Origin: Phragmites australis
Lineage: Eukaryota; Streptophyta; Magnoliopsida; Poales; Poaceae
Assembly: GCF_958298935.1 (NCBI RefSeq)
Contig: NC_084922.1
Coordinates: forward strand, 14,634,501 to 14,698,500
Direction: 5' to 3'
DNA length: 64,000 nt
Shown here: piece after piece, positions 21,666 through 33,213 of the stretch
How positions within the stretch are numbered: the first letter of the stretch is position 1
Layout: every line of letters begins with the position of its first letter
Notes under the pieces: generated by a model
What the model saw: only the letters and a program-made list of their open reading frames with translations
The model's database searches: none
What the model was told of the DNA's origin: nothing
Program-made: the position numbers and the translations under genes

Positions 21666-23793
21666 TGTAACACCCCAGGGCCGCCAAAAACCTGGGATGC
21701 CACTAAACTACGCAACCTACAACTTGCCATAATAAAAAAAAATGGCAGCATCTCCTCTATAAAAATAAGCATCGCGGAAGCATTAACACTGATAAACAAG
21801 GTATGCAGAATATCGCAATAACGGATAGAAACATCCTAACATGAACCCAAAGGAAAATATTAAGTTTAACTTCACCACCATACTTTAAACTTCAAACGTA
21901 CGACTCTAAGGACTAAACTTTATTTATTATTACAGCACAATGATAAAAAGAATATAGGCATGAAGTGCAAAACGTGCTGCTACATTCCCATCCCTTCACG
22001 ACATGCATCAAATACCTGGAAGGAGTAATGCAAGGGTGAGATATAAAATCTCAGCAAGCAAACTTGTTTTGACAAGTTATCTAAACCACAAGTTGATTAA
22101 GCATCGATTTAATACAGTTTTCTCAAGATATAAGACATGTTAGGATAGTATTAACAACATCAAAAAATAACTCCAAATAAAGATCACAACCACATGTGTA
22201 ACTTCATATCCACAATAACATATAAATGTTATTAATCTCCAAGAATGCATATGAATGCAATGATATGTCTTCTTTTACATCGCACCCCTCCTCGGGCAAC
22301 GTACGATGTGTACCGGTACAGTCGTGATCTTTACGATATAACTTCCAATGCATATGCAAATGCAAATGCACATGGTAGAATATGCTGCAATTGCATTACA
22401 GTATACTACCAATAATACTTCAACTTCATCCTCAAGTAAAATAACAATATAGCTCACAAGAATTGTAGCAACGTAAGGATGGATATAAGTCCATGATTAA
22501 ACATGCTTAAACATAAAGCATAACATAAAGTTCAGATCACCGTTAAATTGACATGGTTCTGAAATAAAGGTGTAGGTGATGAAAATAACAAGTCAAAACG
22601 GTAGCAACAACATAGCTACGTTTACTTGCCTTCTACCGACGATAATGGCCAACTTCAAGTGTGAGATGAAGAACCACCACCTAAACATAACCATAACTCA
22701 GTAACAACACTCCTCATAACATGCAAATACATAAAACAAAGCGCTCCTACGCCCGAAACCCTCAATCAAGACATATCGACCAAAAACAGCACACACGCTT
22801 TAGTTTGACAGGAGCAGCAGTACTTATCTTTTTCGTAACTATTTTTCTACCACAGATATAATAGCAAACGAATATATTTTCGGAAACTACAGAACAAGGG
22901 CTACAACTTTCGTTGAGACGACACAATTTTCTCATGCCTCTAAGGTCTCCTAAATGACATAGCAAAACAGCCCTAGAAACCTGTCGTTAATTTCAGACAG
23001 CGGCCACCCAAACTTGTTTATCTCCAGAAATACACAACAAAAAATTCTAAAATTTTGTGGACATATAGATCATAACACAATCTTCAACTTTTGTATAATT
23101 TTGATCTACAGAAAATATCATTATCATGGCCTAATCGAGCTCTGAACATTCAATACTGAAATCTGTCAATTGATCGATTGCAGAAAATTCAGAATAGCAT
23201 AACCGGAGCTATATCAAACGAAAAATTTCATACTACACACCATTGGAAACATTAACAAATCCTCTACAACTTCCTAGTTATTCTGAAAAACTGGTTTGGC
23301 CTCTAAGATGCCCAAAAACTGAATAGATCTATTACTGTTCAGAATCTCGCCAGAATCTGACAGCCAAATTTAAAACTTCATATCTGCTAATCTACGTGGC
23401 CAAAAATTCTGCAATTTCACTAGTAGCTAGGTTTCGAAGTTAGCTACAACTTTCTAGTTGATCACCTCTACATGAAAAATCATCTAGGTCACCGAAACAT
23501 CAAGAAGGGGGGGGGTGTGGCGGCACAAGAAGGGGGATGGCTAGGGTTTGGCGGGGTGGAGGGGGAAAAGAAGGGGGGCGCATGGGCCTTTGGGGGAGGG
23601 GCTGGGCTAACCGGCCCAAGCTCAGGTTGGCTTAGCCCACTCTCATGGTTAAAGCTTCTCTATTTTAAAAGAAATGCACTGCTGTAATTTTACCTCACTT
23701 TCTTCTCTTTTCTTTCCCGGCGAGAGCGATTCAATACCCAAAAAACCGGAAACGACGACTTCCAATTTCCTTCCAAAATTTTAGGGCATTACA
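21666..23793 (-). mobile_element. Solo-LTR-like element F (2.1 kb)
   Basis: Ends TGTAACACCCC and AGGGCATTACA, flanked by TTTCT on both sides (21661-21665, 23794-23798). TG..CA ends and a 5 bp TSD mark an LTR-type insertion. No pol motif or second LTR is inside, so it is a solo LTR or a very short non-autonomous element. The minus orientation is preferred because the minus reading ends GGGGTGTTACA like many plant LTRs. A G-rich block lies at 23505-23600. Confidence 0.75.
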
Positions 23794-24840
23794 TTTCTAA
23801 AGTTTTCCAAGATTATTTAATAGCTTTACTAGTAGTATAGGTTTAAAACCTATTTTCATAAACAATCAATCAAAATAGGTTATTATTTTATGTGCATTGC
23901 ATTCTGAGTTTTGTTAAGAGCTAGGTAAATGCATTAGAGTTCTTTTTTTTTCTTTGGTGTTTTAAGTGAAAAAGATTTTGAAAAGGTTTTACAAAACTTT
24001 GTAGTAAACTAGTTAAGGATCTTAATGGTTGGAATTCAAAATCTTTGAATTTATCATCTATTCAATCCTTGATCATACCTGATCATTCTCTAGTTCAATT
24101 CAAATCTTATCCAAATTCTTGTTTAAAGCCAATCTCTAACCTTTCTTAAATTCTACCCAAATTTGAATTCAAATTCCTTATCTACTCCTATTCTTGTTCA
24201 ACCACATTTTTCGTTTCTCTTAAATTCACTCCAAGCTCAATTCAAATTCAAATCCTATTCAAATTTCTATGCAAAAGTTTCTGTTTTAAAACCTTAGATA
24301 TACCTAAAGTGTCTTTGAGCTCAATCTTACTCAAGTCCAAACTCTTAGCCAAGTCTTCTAGATGGCCCAACACAAAGGATCCACGAAATCTGCAAATTTT
24401 TGCGGAGTCCTGGACAACCTCATTTTTCCATGAAGTTTCGAAGTTCAAAACTGCCTCAAATGCAAATCTTGACAATACTAAAGTTGTAGGTATCGTCGAG
24501 AGCTTCGATTTGAACCTATGTAAGTCCCCTTTTGGATAATGAAGCTAGGAGTTATGGCCCCCGAAATTAGTGCTGCATAGATAAGTCTGAGTTTAAATAG
24601 TTTATCTTGTGATGCATTGTTGAAAATCAATATGACATTTTTAGAAGTTCTAATGAATACCAAAGTTGTAGATCTTTTCGAGTACTACAATTTAGAGTCC
24701 AGAAACGTCCAATTTGGAGTCTAAACGATGAAGATATCATACTTTGAATAGAAAGCTACGAAAAAGAAAATCCTAACCGACTCGAACTCGAACCCGATTC
24801 ATGTTCGGCTTGGGCTCCACCTCAACTAGTCTCACATAGC

Positions 24841-24849
24841 TCTATAATA
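24841..24849 (+). promoter_or_regulatory. TATA box in solo LTR H
   Basis: TCTATAATA followed by a C-rich leader-like stretch (CACACCCACAAACCCTAG, near 24880). Confidence 0.4.
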
Positions 24850-26620
24850 GGAGTTGCACACCCTCTCCTATACTTATTCCACACCCACAAACCCTAGATG
24901 CCGTTGCTTCCCTGTTCGTGGGCCGCCGTTTGCTGGAGCCGCCGCCACCCGTGATACGCTACCTCATCGTCTTCTCCGCGAATCCCCCTTCCTCAACCAT
25001 CAAAGAAAGGTGAGGACTCTTTATTCTCCTCCCTTAGTACCATTTTACCATCATACTAAGTCCCTAGATAAGCCCTAGCCCTAGCCAAAGTCCGATCTAT
25101 GTTGCCACGGTCGTTGCCGTCATGGATAGCCGCACCATCACCGATTGGCATCGACGTTCCCGGTTGTCCAGAGGTCAAATTGCCATGCCATCTCACCAGC
25201 GTATGACCCATGATATTTCCCACACCCTCACCAACTAGGTCATTCAGTAGAGAAGCCAAACCACCGGAATCAAGGTCGACATGCCCGCTGTCCGGTTTCT
25301 GGACGCGTTCTGCTTGCACTGGATTTGCATTTGTGTTCCTCATCAATTCGAAAGCCGTATGAATACACCAACCACGTCATGGCGTGTCCCATCGAGTCTT
25401 CCACGTGACCCTAGGACCCCATCCCCGTTTGTGCAGCGACATGACCAAAACGCGATTGCCAACCATAGCATGTCACATCCGTCACCCATCTCATCTCCAT
25501 TGTTCATTCTTCCTCTCAGGGAATGATCTACCAAAACCCATGATGTATAATTGTGTTCCCAAGAGATATGAACGTCTCTGTTCAGACAGTTTCTCAAATT
25601 TCATAGCTAATCTCCTGGAACGCGAGCGTCTTTGTTACTGCATCTGTTCGCGGTCAGCACCAAACCTAGCAGCGGTCATCGCTGTTTTGCTGCTACCTCG
25701 GATGACCCCTTCCAACACCGACCATACCTTTGAGTTAGTCTTTCCGCATTCTACGCTATGCTTCCTACGTTTCACTGAAATGTCATCAAAGCCCGACATC
25801 GATGTCAGTGGCTACGCGTCCGATCGTCATCTCCGACGAAACCCGAACCACCGCTGTTATATAGTCACTGGTAGTATCCTTAATCTAGAAGTGCAACCTC
25901 TGGCCATTTGATTCATCATGGGTGGTCGATATTAGATCTCAGTGTATCACTTCTTTAATCCAATACGGTACTTGCATAGCATGCCAAGTCAGCATCAGAT
26001 CATTCTCCTTAGCCTAGTTAGCGATTCCTGGTCTGCCTTACACTTCTTGAATCCTGCACAATGATGTTGTCAAGCCTGACGCAGTGATTATGCAATAAAG
26101 CCTTTTTCCCATATGAAGATAGTTTCGGTAAATTAGCATTTCTGTTTCAGTCTAATCCATCTCCCGAAAGCTGTTCTCTTTTCATCTTAACTCTGATTTA
26201 GGCGATTCTTGTGTCTATATGTTTCTAAAATCATACCTATCCAACTATAGTGTTTTAATGTGTTTTGATGATATTTGGTTTATAGGTAGTTTATGCTTAG
26301 CTTTGCACAAGGGTATGGATGTGTTATCAGTTAAACATGATTAATGAACTATGCAACTATGAGTTGGGAATTATGGTAACTTGTGTGGCAATGTGGAACT
26401 TAGAGATGTCGAGCAGAAGGTTGGTTGATGATGGCGCGTGAGGCACAAGTGTGTGAAACACTTTGGTGGGTGGTAGTGTTTGCTCCGTGTCCTAAGGAAC
26501 GATTCGTGGAGTGACAACCCAAGAATTATCGTCCATCCACGAGACTTATATGGGTATGGCCTAGCTTAGTAATTAGTGGATCCTCAGCATAGAATGAGCC
26601 ACTAGTGGTGTAGTGGAAGG

Positions 26621-27172
26621 TGTTGGGGATCATCTCCTGCCGTCCCCGTACCCGAAGGCAACTGCGAAGTTAGTTGGAGGTGCTGCGGGACAACCGCTGT
26701 GTTGGTTGCATATTCCATAACCGAATTGGCGTATGCGAAGACTGATCTGCCTCGACTGTCAGGCGAAGCTCCAATTCGCGTCCCGCGCCCTTCGCTCGGT
26801 GCGAAGACAAGACCAGGCCTTCGCCAGGAGGCGGCGAAGGCAGCTCGTCAAGAGGTCGGACGGAGAGGGCTTCGATACCCTTCGGTTGGAAAAACAGCTG
26901 GACAGTGGGCCCAATTGTCATGGGCACTGTTGTAATTATGGGATCATGCTTATTTGTACTATATTGCCCCCGAATATTCCGGGAATGTAGCAGGTTAGGG
27001 GGTAATATGTGTAAACCGGGTCCGTGATCGCCGGGTACAGGCTATAAATAGAGCCACAGTGTAAACATGAAGGGTAACCGAGACTGTTCTACTTCCAGTA
27101 CACGTCACCGTAAGGAGGCTTCGCTAGTTCCACCCCCGAAGGCCCATCTTGTATGGGACTTCGATCCCAACA
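26621..27172 (+). repeat. 5' LTR of element E
   Basis: 552 bp, TGTTGGG..CCCAACA. TATA at 27042-27050 (CTATAAATA). Rich in CTTCG/CGAAG motifs. Confidence 0.92.
27042..27050 (+). promoter_or_regulatory. LTR TATA box (element E)
   Basis: CTATAAATA, 123 bases before the LTR end. The copy in the 3' LTR is at 32174-32182. Confidence 0.65.
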
Positions 27173-27191
27173 GTTGGCGCCGTCCGTGGGA
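27173..27191 (+). promoter_or_regulatory. Primer-binding site of element E
   Basis: GTTGGCGCCGTCCGTGGG immediately after the LTR. Elements C (34659) and G (51374) carry variants of this site. The tRNA is not initiator Met; I do not assign it. Confidence 0.7.
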
Positions 27192-27207
27192 TCGAACCCA
27201 CGAAGGC

Positions 27208-29341
27208 ATGCCACCGAAAAAGAAAGCGAAGCCACCTGGAGGAGCGGTGGCGCTACTAGAACTCACAGCCACAGTTGGACCTTCGGCCGATAGAACCACT
27301 CCGGCGGTACCAGAATCAGGAAATGCCTCAGCCGGGGGGGCTTCGGCCGCACAACACCAGCATTGTGAAGTTGACACAGCGTAACAACAAACTACCGATG
27401 GCCGACATGACGACACACTACGGGTGGATGCGGAGCAAATGCCGATCATGGAGCCAATAGATCGCATTCGCTTCGATGTTCCGGAAAAAGAAGGCGAAAG
27501 AGGGCGAAGCGAAGAATGGGAGGAACTAGGCGACTTCGCCGAGTTGGAACATGATGAAGAAACAAACGAAGAACGAAATGCTAGGCTAGAAGCTGAGGAG
27601 TTGGAAAGACAGATTGCGCACAAAAAGCGCATGTTGGATGGCCTAGTAGCAACCCGGAAAGCTGCGGAGTACCGCCGGCGGGCGGAAGAAGCAAGAAAAA
27701 TGTTGGAAAGGATCCAGGAGGAAATCGATATACTCCAAACAGAAGGCATGTCTCGCCGACCGACGCCACCAAGAGATTTCATACGAGCTTCGCAAGAAGT
27801 TCGGCGAAGATCTTCCTCAGGAGATCCTGAGTCACCCCTAGCAATGGACCTACAAAATCAGCCATGGCCGATAGGATTCAAAATGCCCAGGGTGGTTATG
27901 TTCGATGGAGAATCGGATCTGAGGGAATTTGTCATGAGCTTCGAGGCAGCCGTGGAGTCAGCTGGTGGAGACGGTGTAACCTTGGCGAAGGCTTTTGTAT
28001 TGGCAATCAAGGGAATAGCAAGGTCGTGGTACTCCGCTCTGCCCTCGGGGTCCATATATTCATGGGAACAGCTGCGCACTGCCCTATACAACAACTTCCA
28101 AGGGAACTGGGCGGATAACATCATCGCAACCGACCTCTTCGCGCTGAAGCAACAACCAACATAAACTTTACAAAGCTATATGCGCCGATTCGTACACATA
28201 CAATGTCAGGCGAAGGGATTGAGCGAAGATACCATCATCGATGCTGCAATACAGGGCATCAGAGGGGGCCTTTTGGCAGGGAAGCTCACTAGAAAAAGAC
28301 CCACAAGCGTCCAAGAGCTACTAAACAAGATGGAAGAATACTCAAGATCTGAACTAGATCATCTACGAAGGAAAAACGAGTTTACGGCCTCAAGAGCAAA
28401 GCATGCACCACATAAGGAGGCAGTTGGTGGCAATCCGAGAGACAGACCTCAGCGACCAAGAAAACCCGAAGGTCCTGATTATCCATGCCAAAAAAAAAAT
28501 CAACCAGATCAACCCTGGCCCGCCCAAAGCAGTCCAAAGCTCGTGCGAAGCCTACAACTCGTCCAATAGAGGGGGCTTGGCGGGCAGGGGAAGAGGCCGC
28601 GGAGGTAGAGGAGGTCGACCTTCGCATGACCCAGCAACCTTTTACTGTGAACTGCACGGCGAAGGAGCAGGCCACCGGACTAAACATTGTCCACGAGCGG
28701 TTCACCATGCAACAAGCTTCGCAAGAGGCGAAGGGTGGCAGAACCACAATCAAAACATGATGTTTCCGAACCAATGGCATCAAGTTCCAGCACCACAATT
28801 TGCACCCGCACCTCCAGTCCAATTTGATCAAACTAGGCAACTGAACATTCGGGGTGATCTACCCCCGCCTCCACCAAGACTAGCAATCGAGGCACCACCA
28901 GAAAGTAGCAAATCAGTCAATACCATAAACAATGGGTACAATGTGGTGCTGGCTATTTCAGGGGGGTCCAACCAGCAAACAGAATCCAAGAGACAGCGAA
29001 AAGAATACGTACGAAGGGTTAACCACGTTGGAGTGGGACCAACGTTAGTCAATTCAAGATGGTCTAACATTCCCATTACATTCTCGCAAGAGGATATGAG
29101 GGTATTAGATTATCCGCACACAGATGCCCTAGTCATTACTGCGAACATCTCGGGAAACGAAGGACACAGGATATTGATCGATGGAGGAAGTTCTGCATAC
29201 ATTATCTTCGCTGATGCCTTCGATAAGATGGGGCTGCGAAGAGATGACTTGAAACAAGCTGGGTCACCGTTGCTGGGCTTCGGCGGAAGCGCAATCAACA
29301 CCCTGGGGAAATCAACAATCCCAATGTCATTCGGCGAATAG
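27208..29341 (+). pseudogene. gag-protease region of element E
   Basis: Starts MPPKKKAKPPGG. An in-frame stop at 27382 follows a Ser/Ala-rich leader. Next come a long Glu/Arg coiled coil (about 27540-27740), then the capsid-like core MPRVVMFDGESDLREF, AFVLAIKGIARSWY and LRTALYNNFQGNW, then a stop at 28162. A frame change near the A-run at 28487-28496 leads to a Gly/Arg-rich stretch and a zinc knuckle [17 protein letters not shown] (His at the second position, as in other Tat elements here). The protease site is [11 protein letters not shown] near 29171, and a stop at 29339 lies between protease motifs. Gag packages the RNA and the protease cuts the polyprotein. Four lesions make it non-functional as it stands. 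Confidence 0.85.
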
Positions 29342-31718
29342 ACAAATTTCCGCACAGAGGAAATTACCTTCGACGTGGTGGACATTAATTACCCATACAA
29401 TGCGATATTTGGGAGGGGTTTCCTCAATAAATTCGGAGCAATACCGCACCACGCTTATTTGTGCATGAAGATGCCTGGCCCAGAAGGAGTCATAAAGGTG
29501 TTAGGAGATCAGCGAGTTGCTAGGCGAATCGAAGTAGGCATAGCCCCAGGGAGAAGAAATGTCCATAACATCGAAGACCCTTCGACGGGGGCCGAAGCAG
29601 GGCAAAGCAGGAAAATCATAGAGAAATGCACGAAGGCTGCACCAGAAGGACCTACCAGAATAGTGCTGCTAAATCATGAAGAAGATAAGAAGATTACAAT
29701 AGGGGCAGAGGCCCCGGAAGAAGATCAGCAACAACTTGTCATGTTCCTTCGCAGAAATAGCGACATCTTCGCATGGTCCCCTAGGGACCTGCAAGGAGTG
29801 AGTCGAAGCATCATTCAACACAAGTTAAATGTGGACCTCAAAGCGAAGCCAAGGAAACAGAAGCTTAGAAAGGCTTCGGGGGAAAGAGAAGAAGCAGCAA
29901 AAGTCAAAGTAGAAAAATTGCTCGATGCCGGAGTAATACGCGAAGTTATACACTCAGAATGGCTGGTCAACCCAGTATTAGTAAGAAAAAGCAATGGAAA
30001 ATGGAGAATATGCATCGATTTCACAGATTTAAACAAAGCTTGCCCAAAAAATGACTTTCCATTGCCTAGAATTGACCAGCTTATAGACTCCGCAGCCAGC
30101 TGCGAGATGTTAAGCTTCCTCGATGCCTATGCTGGGTACCATCAAATATGGATGGCAAAGGAAGACGAAGAAAAAACAAGTTTCAGAACCTCCTTCGGAA
30201 CATACTGTTTCGTAAGAATGCCTTTTGGACTTCGCAATGCTGGAGCAACCTTTACAAGATTGGTACAAGCCACGTTAAAGCCGCAGCTGGGACAAAATGT
30301 ATTGGCCTATGTTGATGACATAGTAGTAAAAAGTACCAGGAAAAGTCAACACATCGAAGACCTCCGGGAAACATTCGATAATCTGCGAAGAGCAGGTTTA
30401 AAATTAAACCCGGAGAAATGCGTCTTCGGAGTGCAATCCGGAAGACTCCTGGGGTTTCTAGTGTCAAAGAGAGGAATAGAAGCGGATCCTCAGAAGATAC
30501 AAGCGCTTTTGGATATGAAACCACCACATAACAGAAAGCAAGCCCAACGCTTGACAGGAAGACTAGCAGCATTGAACAGGTTCATTGCGAAGTCCGCTGA
30601 GCGAAGTCTACCACTCTTCAAGGTGTTAAGAAGTTCTGAACCTTTCAAATGGGGTGCCGAGCAGCAGGCTTCTTTCGATGAGTTAAAAGTATACTTGACG
30701 AAGCTTACAGCATTGACCAGCCCGGATCCGGGCGCAGATTTGCTGTTATACATAGCAGCTTCCCCATCAGCAGTCAGCGCTGTTCTCGTGCAGGAAAAAA
30801 CCGAAGATACCAGACTACTGCAAGCACCAGTGTATTACGTATCCGAAGTACTAGCAGGACCGAAGAAGTCATACACAGAGTTGGAAAAAGTGGAGTATGC
30901 ACTTGTAATGGCATCCCGCAAGCTTCGCCACTATTTTACTTCTCACAAGATTACAGTGCCAACTTCCCTACCCCTTCGCGACATGTTCGAAAACAAAGAA
31001 GCCATCGGAAGAATAGCGAAGTGGGCAACGGAGATAACTCCATTCATGATTGTCTTCGTGGCACGAACATCGTTAAAATCACAAGCGCTGGCGGATTTCG
31101 TGGCAGAATGGACACCTTCATCTGAGGCTTGGGATGACGAAGTAGCAGAACCAATCTGGACCGCGTACTGTGACGGAGCTTGGGGAGCTGCAGGAGCAGG
31201 AGTCTCGGCAGTAATATTTTCACCGTCAGGGGCGAAGCTGCGATACGTCGTCAGGTTGGAGTTCCGATCCACAAACAATACGGCGGAATACGAAGCTGTA
31301 CTCTTGGCACTTCGCAATGCGAAGGCTTTGGGAGCTCGAAGAATACTTGTCAAAACAAACTCGAAGGTTGTAGCAAGCCAGATTGAAAAAACATTCCAGG
31401 CAAAGGAACCAGAGCTGATCAAGTACAGAGCAGTAGTGCGAAGGATGGAAAAAATACTTCGTCGGATTCACGGTGAAAAGTGTATCAAGGAATGATAACA
31501 ACGAAGCAGATGAGCTAGCCAAAGCAGCTTCGCAGAACATGCCCATGCCTCCAGATGTCTTCTATCAGAAACTAAGTAAACCGGCCTGCGATGACAAGTC
31601 CAGCCAAACACGACTGGTCGCATCAGTTGGGAGCGAAGACTGGCGTTTTCCGATAATGACATATCTGCGGGGTCAAAGGGATATCGAAGATCACGTCGAA
31701 GAAAAGCGCATGGCTTAG
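29342..31718 (+). pseudogene. pol (RT and dual RNase H) of element E
   Basis: The longest frame in the window (29375-31495, 706 codons). It covers the protease end (YNAIFGRGFLNKFGA), RT with WRICIDFTDLNKACPK, LDAYAGYHQIWM, MPFGLRNAGATF and the catalytic AYVDDIVVK (about 30305), then a connection/RNase H with YVSEVLAG and DFVAEW, then a second RNase H with YCDGAWG (Asp), NNTAEYEAVLLAL (Glu) and VKTNS, where the usual third Asp is Asn. A frame change at about 31490 leads to NEADELAKAASQ and EDLYKAG. The frame stops at 31718 before any integrase zinc finger. RT and RNase H would copy element RNA into DNA. The RT looks undamaged. The Asp-to-Asn change, the frameshift and the lost integrase make the copy defective. 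Confidence 0.9.
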
Positions 31719-31784
31719 AGAGTAAGAAATTATAAAGTTATAGACGAAGATCTGTACAAAGCAGGAGTGAAATTCATATCAAGT

Positions 31785-32304
31785 CGAAGGCAACTGCGAA
31801 GTTAGTTGGAGGTACTACGGGACAACCGCTGTGTTGGTTACATCTTCCATAACCGAATTGGCGTATGCAAAAACTGATCTGCCTCGACTGTCGGGCGAAG
31901 CTCCAATTTGCGTCCCGCGCCCTTCACTCGGTGCGAAGACAAGACCAGGCCTTCGCCAGGAGGTGGCGAAGGCAGCTCGTCAAGAGGTCGGACGGAGAGG
32001 GCTTCGATACCCTTCGGTTGGAAAAATAGCTGGACAGTGGGCCCAATTGTCATGGGCACTGTTGTAATTATGGGATCCTGCTTATTTGTACTATATTGCC
32101 CCTGGATATTCCGGGAATGTAGCAGGTTAGGGGGTAATATGTGTAAACCGGGTCCGTGATCGCTGGGTACGGGCTATAAATAGAGCCATAGTGTAAACAT
32201 GAAGGGTAACCGAGACTGTTCTACTTCCAGTACACGTCACCATAAGGAGGCTTCGCTAGTTCCACCCCCGAAGGCCCATCTTGTTTGGGACTTCGATCCC
32301 AACA
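31785..32304 (+). repeat. 3' LTR of element E, lacking first 32 bp
   Basis: 520 bp matching 26653-27172 without visible indels. The deletion joins pol (just after EDLYKAG) to the LTR at CGAAGGCAACTG. Confidence 0.92.
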
Positions 32305-33213
32305 GAAGGGAAGAGTGATTCTTTCCGGAGCTACAAGGCACATGAGGTGGCTTTTGGGTGGTGTGACTCCACTTTGACTGTGGTGAAACCTTAGCGGGCT
32401 TATTCTTCTTGGGAGGATGCTTTGTAACAGTTTTGTAGTGATCTCCAGGCGACACACCGCTGACGTGCGTTAAGTGTTTGCACAACACGGCAATAAGGAA
32501 ATCATGACTCGTGGGGAAAGCTGGACAACCTCTGCAGAGTGTACAATCTGATATATCAGTCATGCTCACGGTCATGAGAGACTTGGATCCTCACATGATT
32601 AGTTGGTTTGGTTTAGTTGTTTTGGTTGGTTACCTGGGATGGGTAAATATCAGTAGATGGTTCTTGGTTACCTGTGATGAGTATCAAGTTGGTTGGTTTG
32701 GGAATCTGATGTGAAATTCAGGTAGTTGGAAAACATGTGGACATATTCCTAGGAGTTGGGAGTTTAGTGATGGTTCACATTGATAAATAGGTTGCTTTTA
32801 TAAGTCTTTTTACGATAGCATAGTTGATATTTATGCAAATTTACCTGTTATAGCCTATTCCTTTAATCAAGTTTGCATGTCATATATTTCCCACACTTGT
32901 GCTCACACTTTCTATTTTCCCTATGGCATGCGACATGTGTGGTGCTACTCAGTGAGTGAAGATGTTGAAGATTATGAAGATAAGGTTGTGACGTTCTAGG
33001 CGCGTATCCCCCGGTGTTGTTGGGCACCGGTGTATTTGTTCCGCTACAATTATCTTCATAGAAGACAATATATGTCAATTGTTGTAAGAGGTTAACATTT
33101 ATTCTATAAAAGTGTTGCTTTTGTTACTTCACCTGTGATATCATTATGTGTGTTGAACATCCTGGGCACACATAAGCTGCATCTGGTTTTGGCCGTTAAA
33201 ACCGGGTGTGACA

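Larger units (their letters stand above)
26621..32304 (+). mobile_element. Tat-type Ty3/Gypsy element E, integrase deleted
   Basis: TGTTGGGGATC..GATCCCAACA ends, with GAAGG on both sides (26616-26620, 32305-32309). Contents: 5' LTR, PBS, gag, protease, RT, two RNase H domains, then a jump straight into the 3' LTR. Integrase and the first 32 bases of the 3' LTR are gone. It lies inside solo LTR H. By hand count about 19 of 520 LTR positions differ (about 96% identity), making it one of the younger insertions here. Confidence 0.9.
21631..33213 (+). mobile_element. Solo LTR H (about 3.76 kb net) of a long-LTR Gypsy family
   Basis: Begins TGTCGCACCCTG and ends CCGGGTGTGACA, inverted ends of one LTR. 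Removing element F with one TSD (2,133 bp) and element E with one TSD (5,689 bp) leaves 3,761 bp and joins flanks cleanly. Its 3' end (CGTTAAAACCGGGTGTGACA) matches the LTR edge of element I at 63978-64000, placing it in the same family. TATA is at 24841-24849. No internal region or second LTR is present, so it is a solo LTR. Flanking five-mers (CCTAG, CCCAA) do not match, so the TSD is decayed; the continuity of element D across it is the better evidence. Short open frames inside (for example 25384-25911) are not genes. Confidence 0.75.

Noticed and set aside
22340..22380. Short ATGCAAATGCAAATGC repeat in F
   Set aside because: Too short to separate from chance microsatellite expansion.
25384..25911. 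175-codon plus frame
   Set aside because: Lies inside solo LTR H downstream of its TATA box. It has no domain features and LTRs of this family often hold chance frames.
27105..27782. 225-codon minus-strand frame in element E
   Set aside because: Shadow of gag; Ser/Ala-rich composition produced by the opposite strand of the coiled-coil coding region.
21631..33213. Full-length element instead of solo LTR H
   Set aside because: Only one start and one end of this LTR family are found, with no matching internal gag or pol. The genes inside belong to element E, which has its own LTRs and TSD.
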